Assembly: GCF_022478115.1 (NCBI RefSeq)
Contig: NZ_JAKGSC010000001.1
Span: forward strand, 1,178,001-1,242,000
Length of the DNA: 64,000 nt
From: Tenacibaculum aquimarinum
GTDB taxonomy: Bacteria > Bacteroidota > Bacteroidia > Flavobacteriales > Flavobacteriaceae
Direction: 5' to 3'
The position numbers were made by a program, and so were the translations under genes. This document shows, in pieces, positions 24,982 to 34,406 of the stretch (positions within the stretch are counted from its first letter, which is position 1; the number at the start of each line of letters is the position of its first letter). The notes beneath the pieces were generated by a model. That model ran no database searches and was not told the origin of the DNA. It saw only the letters and a program-made list of their open reading frames with translations.

Positions 24982-26475
24982 ATGAAAAAACTAATTTACC
25001 TATTAACAGTACTATTATTTGTTGTTTCGTGTTCTAATGATGAAATTTTAGAGCAACAAACAATAGATAATCAAGAACTACTCTCAAGAGCAGATATTAA
25101 TAAAATTATAGATAATTCACTTGAAACTACAGGAGATTTCGATTGGTCTAAAGCAGAAGCAAAAACAATCTACAGTGCAGTTAAATTGGGTGATGGAATT
25201 CTAACGATTGGTTACGGTAATTCATCTGATGAGTTTGCAAAATCATCAACTTCAAAAGATTTAAAAGATGAAATTCTAAATGTAATTTATCAAACAGAAG
25301 AATTAACTAGCACAAAAGCTAGAAATGAAGCAGAAATTTTTTCACATCAAGACATAAATGTATTTGATGTAAAAATTGAAAATTTTGCAACGGTTCAAAA
25401 ACTATTACAAGAAGGTAAAGTACGTTATATAGAACCTGGGGATTATCAATATTTTGAACAAGACAATAATACGCAAGCGCGTTCTTCAGGTTCTGGATGT
25501 GGTTATGAAACAGCAACGTTAGCAACTGCAGATTATAGAACAGTATCTCCAGGAGCAAGAGTTCCTTGGTCTTTTGATGCACATAACATTCCTGCAGCTT
25601 GGAATCATAGTACAGGAGCAGGTGTTACAGTTGCTGTTGTAGATTCTGGTTTGTCTCCTCAACAAAGCTTAATGAACCAAGATTTTAATGATGGAGATTC
25701 TTCAGGAAGATTTGTTCAAAAATATGGAACCTTTGTAGATTCTTGGTGGTCTTGGTCTAATAATTACGATGGAGTACACGATAAATGTGGTCATGGAACA
25801 AGCATGGCTTCAGTTGCAACAGCACCAAGAAATAATAATAATTTACCAGTTGGTGTAGCTTACAATGCAAATTTAGTTTCTTACAGAGCAGTAGAAAATG
25901 TAATAATTAACGATTATCATGAAAAAAGAGGAGTTTCAGAAGCATTAACAGCTTTAGGAAAACGTAGCGATGTTAAAGTAATTTCTATGTCAATAGGTTC
26001 TCCATTTAGTATTGGTAAAGTAAAAGACGCCGTTAAATATGCGTATGGTAAAGGTAAAATGATAATTGCTGCAGGAGGAACATCTACAAGTTTTACAACT
26101 TGGTATGGAGTAATTTTTCCAGCAAGTATGAGTGAAACTGTAGCCGTAACAGGTGTAAAAGAAGGTCAATACAATAAATGTGATGTTTGTCATACAGGAT
26201 CGGCAATAGATTTTACCGTACAAATGCAACGTACAAATGGTACAAGTAATAAAGTACCAGTTTTAAGTTACTATAATGGTCAAGCTAATTATGTAGGCGG
26301 TTCTTCTGTAGCAACAGCAACAACAGCAGGTATTGCAGCATTGGTTTGGGCAAAACACCCAACTTGGTCTCGCACACAAGTATTAAATAAAATGAAGCAA
26401 TCTGCAGATTTTTATCCAAGTAAACACTCTAAATATGGTTATGGAAACATAGATGCTTTAGAGGCGGTTCAATAA
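24982..26475 (+). CDS. S8 family serine protease (subtilase) lipoprotein
   Basis: Secreted subtilisin-like protease (497 aa). The lipoprotein signal ends LLFVVSCSND. A fervidolysin-like propeptide spans about 45-160. The catalytic triad is Asp in VAVVDSGLS (about 219), His in CGHGTSMAS (about 270) and Ser in VGGSSVATATT (about 441). Cys pairs (SGCGYET, DKCGHG, CDVCHT) may form disulfides. No C-terminal Por secretion sorting domain follows the catalytic domain; the protein ends shortly after it. A TATATTCG box upstream (about 24948) is a weak promoter candidate. Confidence 0.93.
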   Translation: MKKLIYLLTVLLFVVSCSNDEILEQQTIDNQELLSRADINKIIDNSLETTGDFDWSKAEAKTIYSAVKLGDGILTIGYGNSSDEFAKSSTSKDLKDEILNVIYQTEELTSTKARNEAEIFSHQDINVFDVKIENFATVQKLLQEGKVRYIEPGDYQYFEQDNNTQARSSGSGCGYETATLATADYRTVSPGARVPWSFDAHNIPAAWNHSTGAGVTVAVVDSGLSPQQSLMNQDFNDGDSSGRFVQKYGTFVDSWWSWSNNYDGVHDKCGHGTSMASVATAPRNNNNLPVGVAYNANLVSYRAVENVIINDYHEKRGVSEALTALGKRSDVKVISMSIGSPFSIGKVKDAVKYAYGKGKMIIAAGGTSTSFTTWYGVIFPASMSETVAVTGVKEGQYNKCDVCHTGSAIDFTVQMQRTNGTSNKVPVLSYYNGQANYVGGSSVATATTAGIAALVWAKHPTWSRTQVLNKMKQSADFYPSKHSKYGYGNIDALEAVQ

Positions 26476-26497
26476 TAAACAACTAACTGAACCTAAA

Positions 26498-26527
26498 AGT
26501 CTTGTAAGAAATTACAAGGCTTTTTTT
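26498..26527 (+). terminator. terminator of the subtilase gene
   Basis: Stem AGTCTTGTAA / TTACAAGGCT with one G-T pair and a GAAA loop, followed by seven or more T. It lies 22 bases after the subtilase stop. Confidence 0.85.
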
Positions 26528-26552
26528 ATGGAATAATTTTTGTTTTATATTT

Positions 26553-26628
26553 GGGCGTTCGAGCGGGCTTTCCATTATATCTTTTTTTGAGAAAAACAAA
26601 AAAAGGATGTCATTACAATCCCCAACGC
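26553..26628 (+). repeat. structured intergenic repeat, copy B
   Basis: Shares GGGCGTTCGAGCGGGCTTTC with copies A and C and ends CAATCCCCAACGC; inner stem CTTTTTTTG / CAAAAAAAG. It lies between the subtilase terminator and the DUF4136 gene, 33 bases before that start. A TATATTTG box (26546-26553) overlaps its left end. Confidence 0.85.
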
Positions 26629-26661
26629 AAAACCTAGCAATCAATAAAAAAAAGATAAAAA

Positions 26662-27186
26662 ATGAAACATTTAAAATACTTTTTACTACTCTTAATTGTG
26701 GCCTGTTCTTCACCAAAAATTGTGTATGATTATGATACACAAGAAGATTTTACTACATATAAAACCTTTAATTTTTTTAGCGACGCAGGAAAAGGATTAA
26801 ACGATTTTGATATAAAAAGAATAGAATCAATCATAGAAAACACACTTAATAAACAGGGTTTAAAGTTATCAGAAACACCAGATTTTTATATTAATTATTC
26901 AGCTAAAGAAGTAGAAAAAGAAGAAGACAATAATGTAGGAGTTGGAATTGGAGGAGGAAACGGCGGATTTGGAATTGGTGTTTCAACAGGTATTTCACTT
27001 GGTGCAGAAAAAATATTGCAGCAATTAACAGTAGATTTTGTTTCGGCTAAAGAAGATCAATTATTTTGGCAATCTATATCAGAAAGTTTAATAAAACTAA
27101 AAGCCAAGCCAGAAGAAAAAACTAAACATTATCAATCTTTATTACCAAAAGTGTTTTCTGAATTTCCACCAAAAAAGAAACAGTAA
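26662..27186 (+). CDS. DUF4136 lipoprotein
   Basis: A 174-residue outer membrane or periplasmic lipoprotein. The signal ends LLIVACSSP (Cys near 15). DUF4136 features are the IVYDYDTQEDFTTYKTFNFF start of the mature protein, the IENTLNKQGLKLSETPDFYINYS strand-helix region and a Gly-rich loop (VGIGGGNGGFGIGVSTG, about 94-110) in the middle. The function of this family is unknown. The next gene overlaps by one base. Confidence 0.85.
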   Translation: MKHLKYFLLLLIVACSSPKIVYDYDTQEDFTTYKTFNFFSDAGKGLNDFDIKRIESIIENTLNKQGLKLSETPDFYINYSAKEVEKEEDNNVGVGIGGGNGGFGIGVSTGISLGAEKILQQLTVDFVSAKEDQLFWQSISESLIKLKAKPEEKTKHYQSLLPKVFSEFPPKKKQ

Positions 27187-27536
27187 TGGCGTATAATGAG
27201 TTTTTAGCAGACCGAGTATCTCAATTTTTTAGAGAAAAGAGCATTCATTATAATGCAAAAAAAATGTTTGGCGGATTTGTTTTTATGGTTGACGATAAAA
27301 TGTGTGTTGGTGTAATGAAAGACCAAATTATGGCCAGGATTAATCCAGATGTTTTTGAAGCTTCGCTATTAAAAGAAGGCTGTAAACCCATGGATTTTAC
27401 TGGAAAGAAAATGAAAGGCTTTGTTTATTTAAGTGATGAAGCCATAGATTTAGAAGAAGATTTACACTATTGGTTACAACTAGCATTAGATTTTAATCCG
27501 TTAGCAAAAGCAAGTAAAAAAAAGAAAATCCTCTAA
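27186..27536 (+). CDS. TfoX/Sxy N-terminal domain protein
   Basis: A 116-residue protein covering only the TfoX N-terminal domain: KKMFGGFVFMVDDKMCVGVM near 26-45, MARINPDVFEASL near 50-62 and MDFTGKKMKGFVYL near 70-83. In gammaproteobacteria TfoX controls competence genes, but single-domain relatives in Bacteroidetes have no proven role. The ATG overlaps the DUF4136 stop by one base, so they are probably expressed together. Confidence 0.83.
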   Translation: MAYNEFLADRVSQFFREKSIHYNAKKMFGGFVFMVDDKMCVGVMKDQIMARINPDVFEASLLKEGCKPMDFTGKKMKGFVYLSDEAIDLEEDLHYWLQLALDFNPLAKASKKKKIL

Positions 27537-27558
27537 ATTATTTTTTAGAGGATTTTTT
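27526..27558. terminator. bidirectional terminator
   Basis: Stem AAATCCTCTAAA / TTTAGAGGATTT with A-runs on one side and T-runs on the other, lying between the convergent TfoX-like and barrel genes. It overlaps the TfoX-like stop codon. Confidence 0.85.
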
Positions 27559-27578
27559 ATATTGTAATAAGAGTTTTC

Positions 27579-28025
27579 TTAAAACTGATACTTTACAGAA
27601 AGAGCAACATCAGAATTTAAACCACTTAAACCTCCAGAAATTCCAATTTCTGGTCTGTAATCTACAGAAAGTAAAATTGGCGCATCAAAATCGTATTCAA
27701 TACCAACAACACCAGCAGCATAAATTCCAGTTCCACCAGCAGAAACAATTCCACCACCAGCACCAGTATACCAGTTAAACTTGTCTTCTAAATTCCAAAC
27801 CCATTGGTATAAACCAGTAGCTTTAAAATTAGTAAACTCATTAGCCAAACCTAAATCAATCTCTAAACGATTGTTTTCTCCTAATGCTCTTTGGTAGGTA
27901 ATTTCTCCACCAACACCGTTTCCACCACTAAAGCGTAAACCAATTGCATTTTCAGAAATATCTTGTGCATTTACAGAAAAAGCTCCTGCGATTATTAATC
28001 CTAAACTTAAAAGTATTTTTTTCAT
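27579..28025 (-). CDS. small outer membrane beta-barrel protein
   Basis: A 148-residue exported protein with signal peptide MKKILLSLGLIIAGAFSVNA and then about eight alternating strands ending KYQF. The mature part is rich in Gly and aromatic residues (GGNGVGGEITYQRAL, YTGAGGGIVSAGGTG), as in OmpW/OmpX-like barrels. I choose the ATG at 28025; the frame extends nine codons further to a TTG, but that would bury the signal peptide. A TATATTTG promoter box lies just upstream. Confidence 0.82.
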   Translation of the reverse strand: MKKILLSLGLIIAGAFSVNAQDISENAIGLRFSGGNGVGGEITYQRALGENNRLEIDLGLANEFTNFKATGLYQWVWNLEDKFNWYTGAGGGIVSAGGTGIYAAGVVGIEYDFDAPILLSVDYRPEIGISGGLSGLNSDVALSVKYQF

Positions 28026-28049
28026 AATTGTATTTTTAATATGAGGTTG

Positions 28050-28057
28050 CAAATATA
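28050..28057 (-). promoter_or_regulatory. -7 promoter box of the small barrel gene
   Basis: TATATTTG on the minus strand matches TAnnTTTG exactly, 24 bases before the chosen ATG. The -33 element is not clear. It sits in the short gap after the alpha-2-macroglobulin stop, so the barrel gene probably has its own transcript. Confidence 0.4.
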
Positions 28058-28062
28058 CAACG

Positions 28063-31000
28063 CTATTTTACATTAATTCTAATTCCTTTACTATTACTAC
28101 TAAATTCTGGAGCATACATACTTTGTATAGTTGTAATTCCGTTGCTAAAATTACCAGCATTATTTACACGAACATCGTATTCAAAAACATAGACTCCTTT
28201 AGGTAAACGATCAAAAAAGAAATTTGTTGCCGCATCTTTTGTGCTTTCATAATACCCTAATCCATCTTGCCATTTATATTGAGATAAAACATTTATTGGT
28301 TCTACTCCAGAAGCTCGCATGTCTTTCATGTGAATAAATTCCATTTCTCTATCTACTTTCAATTCAATACGAACAGTAACTAAATCACCAATATTTAATG
28401 TCGTTTCGCTTTTAATTTCTTGTAACTCTTTTCCTGTATCAGAATTTACTTTTAAAAATAATTTCTTATTTAATTTAAGAGGAGTTTCAGCTGAAGTAAT
28501 TTTATCTAAATCTTCAAAATATTGCCAATACAAACCGCCCCAAGCAATTCCGCTTCCTTTTTTAGCAATTGTTACATCTGCCATTTTTGGTGTAATTTCT
28601 TGCGCATTCCAAGACGTTTTAAAATAACCTGTTCCAGCTTCTACAGCAACACCTTTCATTTTAGAAGGTTCAATTTTTATATCACCTAAATTAATATCAA
28701 CCATATCGGTAATTGAAATCCAATCGCTTCCGTTTAACAATAAAGCATATACAGCTTCAGAAGTTGCTTTGGTTGTTTTCCATTGATTCGTTTGTTTGTT
28801 TTTTAACAGCCAAATTTTTAAATTATCAATAGTATTAATGTCATTTTTAATCTCAGAAAACGTTTCAATCATCAATGCTTGTGTTTCTACAGGTGCTTGA
28901 TAATAGTAATAACCAGCAGTGTTTTCTTTCCAATACATTCCTAATTCATCTGAAGTAATACTATTTTCTTCTAACGATTTTACAATTTTATTCGCAATAG
29001 ATTTTTCACCAGTTCTATATTGAATCAATGCAATTTGCCCTTTTGCATACAAATTGTAATCGTTCCAATAGGTTGCAGATTGTTGTGTGTAATAATCAAC
29101 AGCTTCTCTGGTTTTCTTGTTGAATTGTTTTTCAACATAAAAACTACGCATGTATAAATATTGTAAGGCGAAATAACTAAGGTGATTTTGTTTTAAGAAG
29201 TCTTCATACTTTTTCTGACCGTTTTTTGCTTTAATTTTTGCGGCTCTTTTTAATAAGTCATCGTATTTTTCAACAATTTCTTCATCTAAAAATTGAACAG
29301 CCTTATCAAGCATTTTACGCGTGTCTTTATCTAAATCTGTTACACCTAATTTTTGTAAATGTCCAAAACCAGATGCTATGTGATTTGTAATAAAAGCACT
29401 CGGATATCTTCCTCCTTTAAACCATGGAAAACCACCAGAATTCATCTGAATTTCTTGTAATTTATTGATGGATTTTGTTTGCTCGTTTTTCATCTTAGAT
29501 AAATCGAATAACAAGGCAATTCGTTTCTTTTGTTCCGTTTCCGACTGCGCATCACGCAACCAAGGTGTTTCTTGAATGATTAACGATTTTAACTCTTGGT
29601 TTTTTTCTAAATTACTTAATAAAGCCTCACTCGATTTCCATTTATTAAATACTTCTTGAATTTTCGGATTAGAATTTGCAACATAAGTTGCCAATGTATT
29701 TGCGTAATATCTAGAGAATGTTTGTTCTGCACATTCATACGGGTATTCCATTAAATACGGCAAAGCTTGTATTGCGTACCAAGCAGGATTAGAAGTCATT
29801 TCTAACGTTAACTTATGGTTTTGTAAGGTTGATGAAGTGTTATTCTTCAACTTATCTAACGTAAATGTTTTTGTTTGATTAGAACGAATCCACATTGGCA
29901 GCGTTTCTGTAACCAACATTCTGTTTGTTAAAACAGGCAATGCATTTTGTTCTCCGTCAGAAAAATCACCTGCTTTTGCAATTACTTTATATTGAATAGC
30001 TCCTATGTTTTTAGGAATTGATAATGTCCACGAAACGTTTGTGTTTCCGTTTTTGTCTACAGTGAAATTTTTATTTTTTTCTACATTGTTTAAATCGGTA
30101 TTAATTTCTGCTCCTGTAATTGCATTGGTAAGCTGTAATTGTGCAAAACCGTTTAACGTTTTCTCTGTTAAGTTACTGATTTTTGAACTGAAAACAATTT
30201 TATCTCCTTCACGTAAAAAGCGCGGCGCATTTGGCACAACCATTAACTCTTTTTGTGTTACTGTTGTTAGTGTTTTAGTTGCCGATTGCAATGTTTTTGT
30301 ATGTGCTAATAATTGTAATTTCCAACGTGTTAATGCTTCTGGAGCAGTAAAGTTGAAACTTACATTTCCTTTTTTATCGGTTTGTAATTGCGGGAAAAAG
30401 AAGGCGGTTTCTTGTAGGTTTTTTCTAATTTTAATTCCATCGATAGAAAATTTAATCTTCTCTTTTTGTTCTGAAATTTGATTCTCTTTCTTTAAAATTG
30501 CTCCGGTATTAGCAACTTTAGTTTCTGTAGCGTAGCCAGAAACTACAACTTCATCTAATGCCATACCATCATTTTCAATTACCTCAATACTCTCAGGAAT
30601 TGGAGAACTCTTCCTCATCATTTTACTCCTAATCATCATGTTTCTAATATTCCCAAAATAAAAGCCAAACCAATTGAATGCATCATATTGGTTACTTGGA
30701 GCAGAATAATAATTGTTGTTGTAATTTCTAATATGAAAACTAGTATTACCAAAACTATGGTTTGCAGAACTTCTATTGTAAGAATAATACGTTGCAGGCT
30801 GCTGTATTGGATTAAATTGCCAATTATGTTGTTTAAATTCATCTAAAGAAGCATCGTACATTGAGGCTAAAACTTCTGCTGCAACTTTATCGTTTTTGTC
30901 ATTTTTAATGGTAAAACTCCAAGTTTGTTCAGCTCCAGGTTGTAATTTGTCTCTAAAGGTTTTAGTTTCTATAGTAATCGATTCCTCTTTTTTATTCGAA

Positions 31001-34000
31001 ACATTTATAATTAAGTTTCCACTGTCAAAATCGTTGTAATTTACATAATGATAACGAATTGCAAAACCGCCAATATCTTCTTTTTTAACAGGTATTTTTA
31101 ACGTCTTAATTTCATTATTTAAATGAATAATATGTGTTTTATCAATCTTGTGATTGCGTTCAACTTGTACAATAATAGTAATGTCTTTGGAAGCCGAACC
31201 AATTTTTAATTCAACATTTTCTCCAACTGAATAGCTGTTTTTATTTGGATTTATAGTAAATAATTTACTGTCCGCAACTGTTCCTTCCGAAGGACTAAAA
31301 ACCGTAAAACGCGCTTCTTCTTTTACTTTTTTACCAAATTTATCTTGCGATTCCACTATAGCAATATAGTTTCCTGAAAGCCATTTTTTAATTCGGTTTA
31401 GTTCAATCTCTTTAGATTTTTCTGTATCAAATTTCTTTTCAAAAACGAGTTTTCCTTTTCCCCAATTTCTATCATCAGCTTCATCATTTGTATACGGTTC
31501 ATGTGGAAACAGTTTTCTAAATTCAGTTTCAGAAATATCTTGATAATCTGGCGCGTTCCAAGAGCGTTTTCTTAACGGATTTTTAGGTGCTTGTAATTTG
31601 TGAATTTTTAAAGTTCCTTTAGCAGCTACAAATTCACCATTTAGGTTTTCTGTTGTAATAGTTACACTATTATTTTTTTCGTTTTTATTAATTTTTTGAG
31701 CAATTGAAAGTTTTGCAATCAAAGCATGATAGCCAACTTTTACTGTTGTAGTTGCACTTCGCGTTTCTCCATTTACATCCGTAACATCGGCAGAGATTTC
31801 ATAGGTGAAAATTGGTAAACTTTCTTTTGAAACACTTTCGTCTGGCATTGCTTTAAAGGTGATTTTAAATTCGCCTTTAGCATCTGTAATATTTTCTCCG
31901 TGCGTAATTTCTTGTGCTTCCGAAGAGAAATTTGGTCGTCTCCAATACCACCAACTTGGATACTGTACTTTTCTATGCACGCGATATACAACTTTTGCAT
32001 CCGTAATATTTGAACCTGCAAATGCTTTTGCAAATCCGTTTATGGTAATACTATCATTTAATTTAAAGGTTTCTGTAGTTGGTTTAAATTCCGTTTTAAA
32101 CTTTGGGCGTTTGTATTCTTCAACTGAAATTGTTATTTCATTATCGTAACTAAATCGCCAATCTTCATTATCAAAAAAGGCGCTGTCTTTATCGCTTTCT
32201 TCAATTTCAATTGAGTATTCACCTGTTAAACCATTATTTGGAAGTGTAAACTCTCCAGCAACCGAACCAAATTCATTTAGTTTTAATTCTAAAGTTTTTA
32301 CTTCTTGATCATTAACATCAGATAAAATTACTTTCACATATTCATTTGTGAAAACTTCAGATTTATCAAATTGTTTTTTTAATACAATTGCTTTAAAATA
32401 AACAGTTTGTCCTGGTCTGTAAATACTTCTGTCAGTAAAAATAAAAGGTTTTATTTCTATTGCATCATCAACCTTTTTGTTCGAATTATCGCGATGTTGG
32501 TATAAGTAATAATCACCAAAAGTTGCAGTATCGTTATTATGATTGACTGTGATAACAACTTGATTATGACGATCAGCACTTTTATAGCTGAAAAATCCGT
32601 TTTTATCGGTAGTAAAATTCTTGTTTATTGGCCTATTATATCTGCTAGTATTGTAGTTTTTAAGATTTATAGAAGCATTTTTAATTGGTTTTCCGTTATT
32701 TCTATCTACAATTTGATACGAGTAAATTTCGTTATTATTGGCTTCAACTAAGGCTAAGTTTGTAACCTGAATATTTGCAGTTCCAAAGATTGATTTGTGA
32801 TTTAAATCAGCACTTTCAGAAGCAATAATTAAATAACTTCCTTGTGCCATTTTTGGAACAATAACTTCCGTTGTGTGTTGAAGGAAATCGTTTTCATTTC
32901 TTAAACCTGCGTTCCAAGAAGTTACTTTATCAAGTTTATTTATAAAATTTATTTTAGCAGAATCTTGATGCGTTCTGTTTAGTTTCTCTAACTGCGTTTT
33001 ATTAATTTTATATGCTGAAAAATTGAGCTTTTCAATATTTTTATAATTGATTAATAAACGAGAATTAGCGTTAATTGGCACATACTTTTCTGAAGTTATA
33101 TGTAAACTTTTATTCTTTATTTTTGCTTTTAATGCAATACACTTTTTTGCACCATTACTTTCTGGAAATTTTTCAATTATTGAATTACAAATTGCTAATG
33201 CTTTTTTGTTTTTAAAACGATGTTCTGTATTGTTTTCTACGGAATAAGAATTTGCTTGTTGATGATAAATTTGCGCAATTTCGAAAGCATATAATCCGCT
33301 TTCTTCGTTGTTTTTATGTTTTTCTTGAGATGCTTTTAAGGTTTGTAGGAAAATAATTTCTTTATTATTGAAAGTTGCGTGTTGTTTTACAAATTGTAAA
33401 CGTTGTAAATCTACATCAACCAAAGCTTTTGGGTTTTTATCTGCTAAATGAAAACCAATTAAATCTTGATAGATTTTTAATGCATTAAACTCTAAAGACA
33501 AACTGTCTTTTGTTTCTAAATTTAAATTAGAAAATGTAGTTGCTTCGCCTAAAAAGTTAGCATTGTCAATTGTAAATTGATAAGCGGGTTTTGTAATATT
33601 ATTTTCTGGAGTTTTATAAAATGATAAAGCATTATGTGCTAGAAAATCATACAAAGTTGATCTGTATTCTTTAGAACCTTTTACAACATGTAAAATAGCT
33701 GCAAATTGATGTACATCAACTTTTTGTAGTAATAGTTTTTCTTCTAAAGAAGCTTCGTAATAAGAATGAATTTCTGTGAAAAGTGTATTTAAATCCCATG
33801 TTCTAAAGTCATTCTCATCAACTTTTTCGCTAGTTTTTGTACGTTGGTAAAACTTCCATCTATTTTGAGTAAAATATTGCCAATGCAAGTTGGCTAATAC
33901 ATTTTGTAGTACGTTTTTTGTTGGAAAACTACTTTTTTCAATCTGACTTTTAAATTGATTGATGACTTTTAATTGCGCATCTTCTTCCAAAATTAAAGCA

Positions 34001-34218
34001 AACTTGCTTTTGTAGAATAGTGTTTTTACTATTTGCGGAGAATTATTGTTCTTTTCCGCTTTAGCGTAAATATCTTCAACAACTTTTAATGCCGATTTCG
34101 GTAAGTTTTCAACTTCAAACTTGTGTACTTTTTCCCACAAATTTGTAAAGTTTTCTTGAGCGTTCATTTTGGTTGCAAATAATAATATCATCAGTAGTAA
34201 AGGTGCAGTTCTTTTCAT
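28063..34218 (-). CDS. alpha-2-macroglobulin family protein
   Basis: A very large (2051 aa) exported protease-trap protein. The signal peptide ends near residue 20 (FATKMNAQEN). A helical/TPR-like N-terminal region (about 25-370) precedes the macroglobulin domains; the MG2 segment FTDRSIYRPGQTVYFKAIVLKK is near 605. The thioester motif CAEQ is at residues 1496-1499 in an alpha/alpha toroid. The A2M domain with LTRWKLQLLAHT lies near 1300. Between the MG domains a loop at 1221-1231 reads LDEVVVSGYAT, just like the start of a SusC-type plug. The thioester traps proteases covalently; many bacterial homologues guard the periplasm. No penicillin-binding protein gene is paired with it. Confidence 0.93.
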   Translation of the reverse strand: MKRTAPLLLMILLFATKMNAQENFTNLWEKVHKFEVENLPKSALKVVEDIYAKAEKNNNSPQIVKTLFYKSKFALILEEDAQLKVINQFKSQIEKSSFPTKNVLQNVLANLHWQYFTQNRWKFYQRTKTSEKVDENDFRTWDLNTLFTEIHSYYEASLEEKLLLQKVDVHQFAAILHVVKGSKEYRSTLYDFLAHNALSFYKTPENNITKPAYQFTIDNANFLGEATTFSNLNLETKDSLSLEFNALKIYQDLIGFHLADKNPKALVDVDLQRLQFVKQHATFNNKEIIFLQTLKASQEKHKNNEESGLYAFEIAQIYHQQANSYSVENNTEHRFKNKKALAICNSIIEKFPESNGAKKCIALKAKIKNKSLHITSEKYVPINANSRLLINYKNIEKLNFSAYKINKTQLEKLNRTHQDSAKINFINKLDKVTSWNAGLRNENDFLQHTTEVIVPKMAQGSYLIIASESADLNHKSIFGTANIQVTNLALVEANNNEIYSYQIVDRNNGKPIKNASINLKNYNTSRYNRPINKNFTTDKNGFFSYKSADRHNQVVITVNHNNDTATFGDYYLYQHRDNSNKKVDDAIEIKPFIFTDRSIYRPGQTVYFKAIVLKKQFDKSEVFTNEYVKVILSDVNDQEVKTLELKLNEFGSVAGEFTLPNNGLTGEYSIEIEESDKDSAFFDNEDWRFSYDNEITISVEEYKRPKFKTEFKPTTETFKLNDSITINGFAKAFAGSNITDAKVVYRVHRKVQYPSWWYWRRPNFSSEAQEITHGENITDAKGEFKITFKAMPDESVSKESLPIFTYEISADVTDVNGETRSATTTVKVGYHALIAKLSIAQKINKNEKNNSVTITTENLNGEFVAAKGTLKIHKLQAPKNPLRKRSWNAPDYQDISETEFRKLFPHEPYTNDEADDRNWGKGKLVFEKKFDTEKSKEIELNRIKKWLSGNYIAIVESQDKFGKKVKEEARFTVFSPSEGTVADSKLFTINPNKNSYSVGENVELKIGSASKDITIIVQVERNHKIDKTHIIHLNNEIKTLKIPVKKEDIGGFAIRYHYVNYNDFDSGNLIINVSNKKEESITIETKTFRDKLQPGAEQTWSFTIKNDKNDKVAAEVLASMYDASLDEFKQHNWQFNPIQQPATYYSYNRSSANHSFGNTSFHIRNYNNNYYSAPSNQYDAFNWFGFYFGNIRNMMIRSKMMRKSSPIPESIEVIENDGMALDEVVVSGYATETKVANTGAILKKENQISEQKEKIKFSIDGIKIRKNLQETAFFFPQLQTDKKGNVSFNFTAPEALTRWKLQLLAHTKTLQSATKTLTTVTQKELMVVPNAPRFLREGDKIVFSSKISNLTEKTLNGFAQLQLTNAITGAEINTDLNNVEKNKNFTVDKNGNTNVSWTLSIPKNIGAIQYKVIAKAGDFSDGEQNALPVLTNRMLVTETLPMWIRSNQTKTFTLDKLKNNTSSTLQNHKLTLEMTSNPAWYAIQALPYLMEYPYECAEQTFSRYYANTLATYVANSNPKIQEVFNKWKSSEALLSNLEKNQELKSLIIQETPWLRDAQSETEQKKRIALLFDLSKMKNEQTKSINKLQEIQMNSGGFPWFKGGRYPSAFITNHIASGFGHLQKLGVTDLDKDTRKMLDKAVQFLDEEIVEKYDDLLKRAAKIKAKNGQKKYEDFLKQNHLSYFALQYLYMRSFYVEKQFNKKTREAVDYYTQQSATYWNDYNLYAKGQIALIQYRTGEKSIANKIVKSLEENSITSDELGMYWKENTAGYYYYQAPVETQALMIETFSEIKNDINTIDNLKIWLLKNKQTNQWKTTKATSEAVYALLLNGSDWISITDMVDINLGDIKIEPSKMKGVAVEAGTGYFKTSWNAQEITPKMADVTIAKKGSGIAWGGLYWQYFEDLDKITSAETPLKLNKKLFLKVNSDTGKELQEIKSETTLNIGDLVTVRIELKVDREMEFIHMKDMRASGVEPINVLSQYKWQDGLGYYESTKDAATNFFFDRLPKGVYVFEYDVRVNNAGNFSNGITTIQSMYAPEFSSNSKGIRINVK

Positions 34219-34289
34219 AATTTAAATGTTTAACAAATCAAAAGACCAATTTTTTATAAAAATACACAATCTAAATTGCGTGAATAGGG

Positions 34290-34323
34290 CTTTTTAATGC
34301 GTAAACGTAACTTTTTAATGAGT
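34290..34323. promoter_or_regulatory. pair of direct repeats in the a2m-mpl divergent region
   Basis: CTTTTTAATGCGT (34290-34302) and CTTTTTAATGAGT (34311-34323) differ at one of 13 positions and are 21 bases apart, two turns of the helix. This spacing suits a dimeric regulator binding one face of DNA. No regulator is known. Confidence 0.4.
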
Positions 34324-34359
34324 TTCGGTTTAAAGATAGTTAAATCTACTTTGGTTTTG

Positions 34360-34367
34360 TATTTTTG
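34360..34367 (+). promoter_or_regulatory. -7 promoter box of mpl
   Basis: TATTTTTG matches TAnnTTTG 40 bases before the mpl ATG. The -33 element is unclear. The direct repeats at 34290-34323 lie upstream, in the position of an activator or repressor site. Confidence 0.4.
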
Positions 34368-34406
34368 ATTTTTGTTGAAAATTCATCAATTATAAATTAT
34401 TAGTAA

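Noticed and set aside
26483-26740. Minus-strand frame overlapping terminator, repeat copy B and the DUF4136 start
   Set aside because: It crosses a terminator and a non-coding repeat and overlaps a real gene in antisense.
30005-30481. Plus-strand open frame of 158 codons inside the alpha-2-macroglobulin gene
   Set aside because: Antisense shadow of a well supported gene, rich in Cys, Phe and Val as expected from reversed codons.
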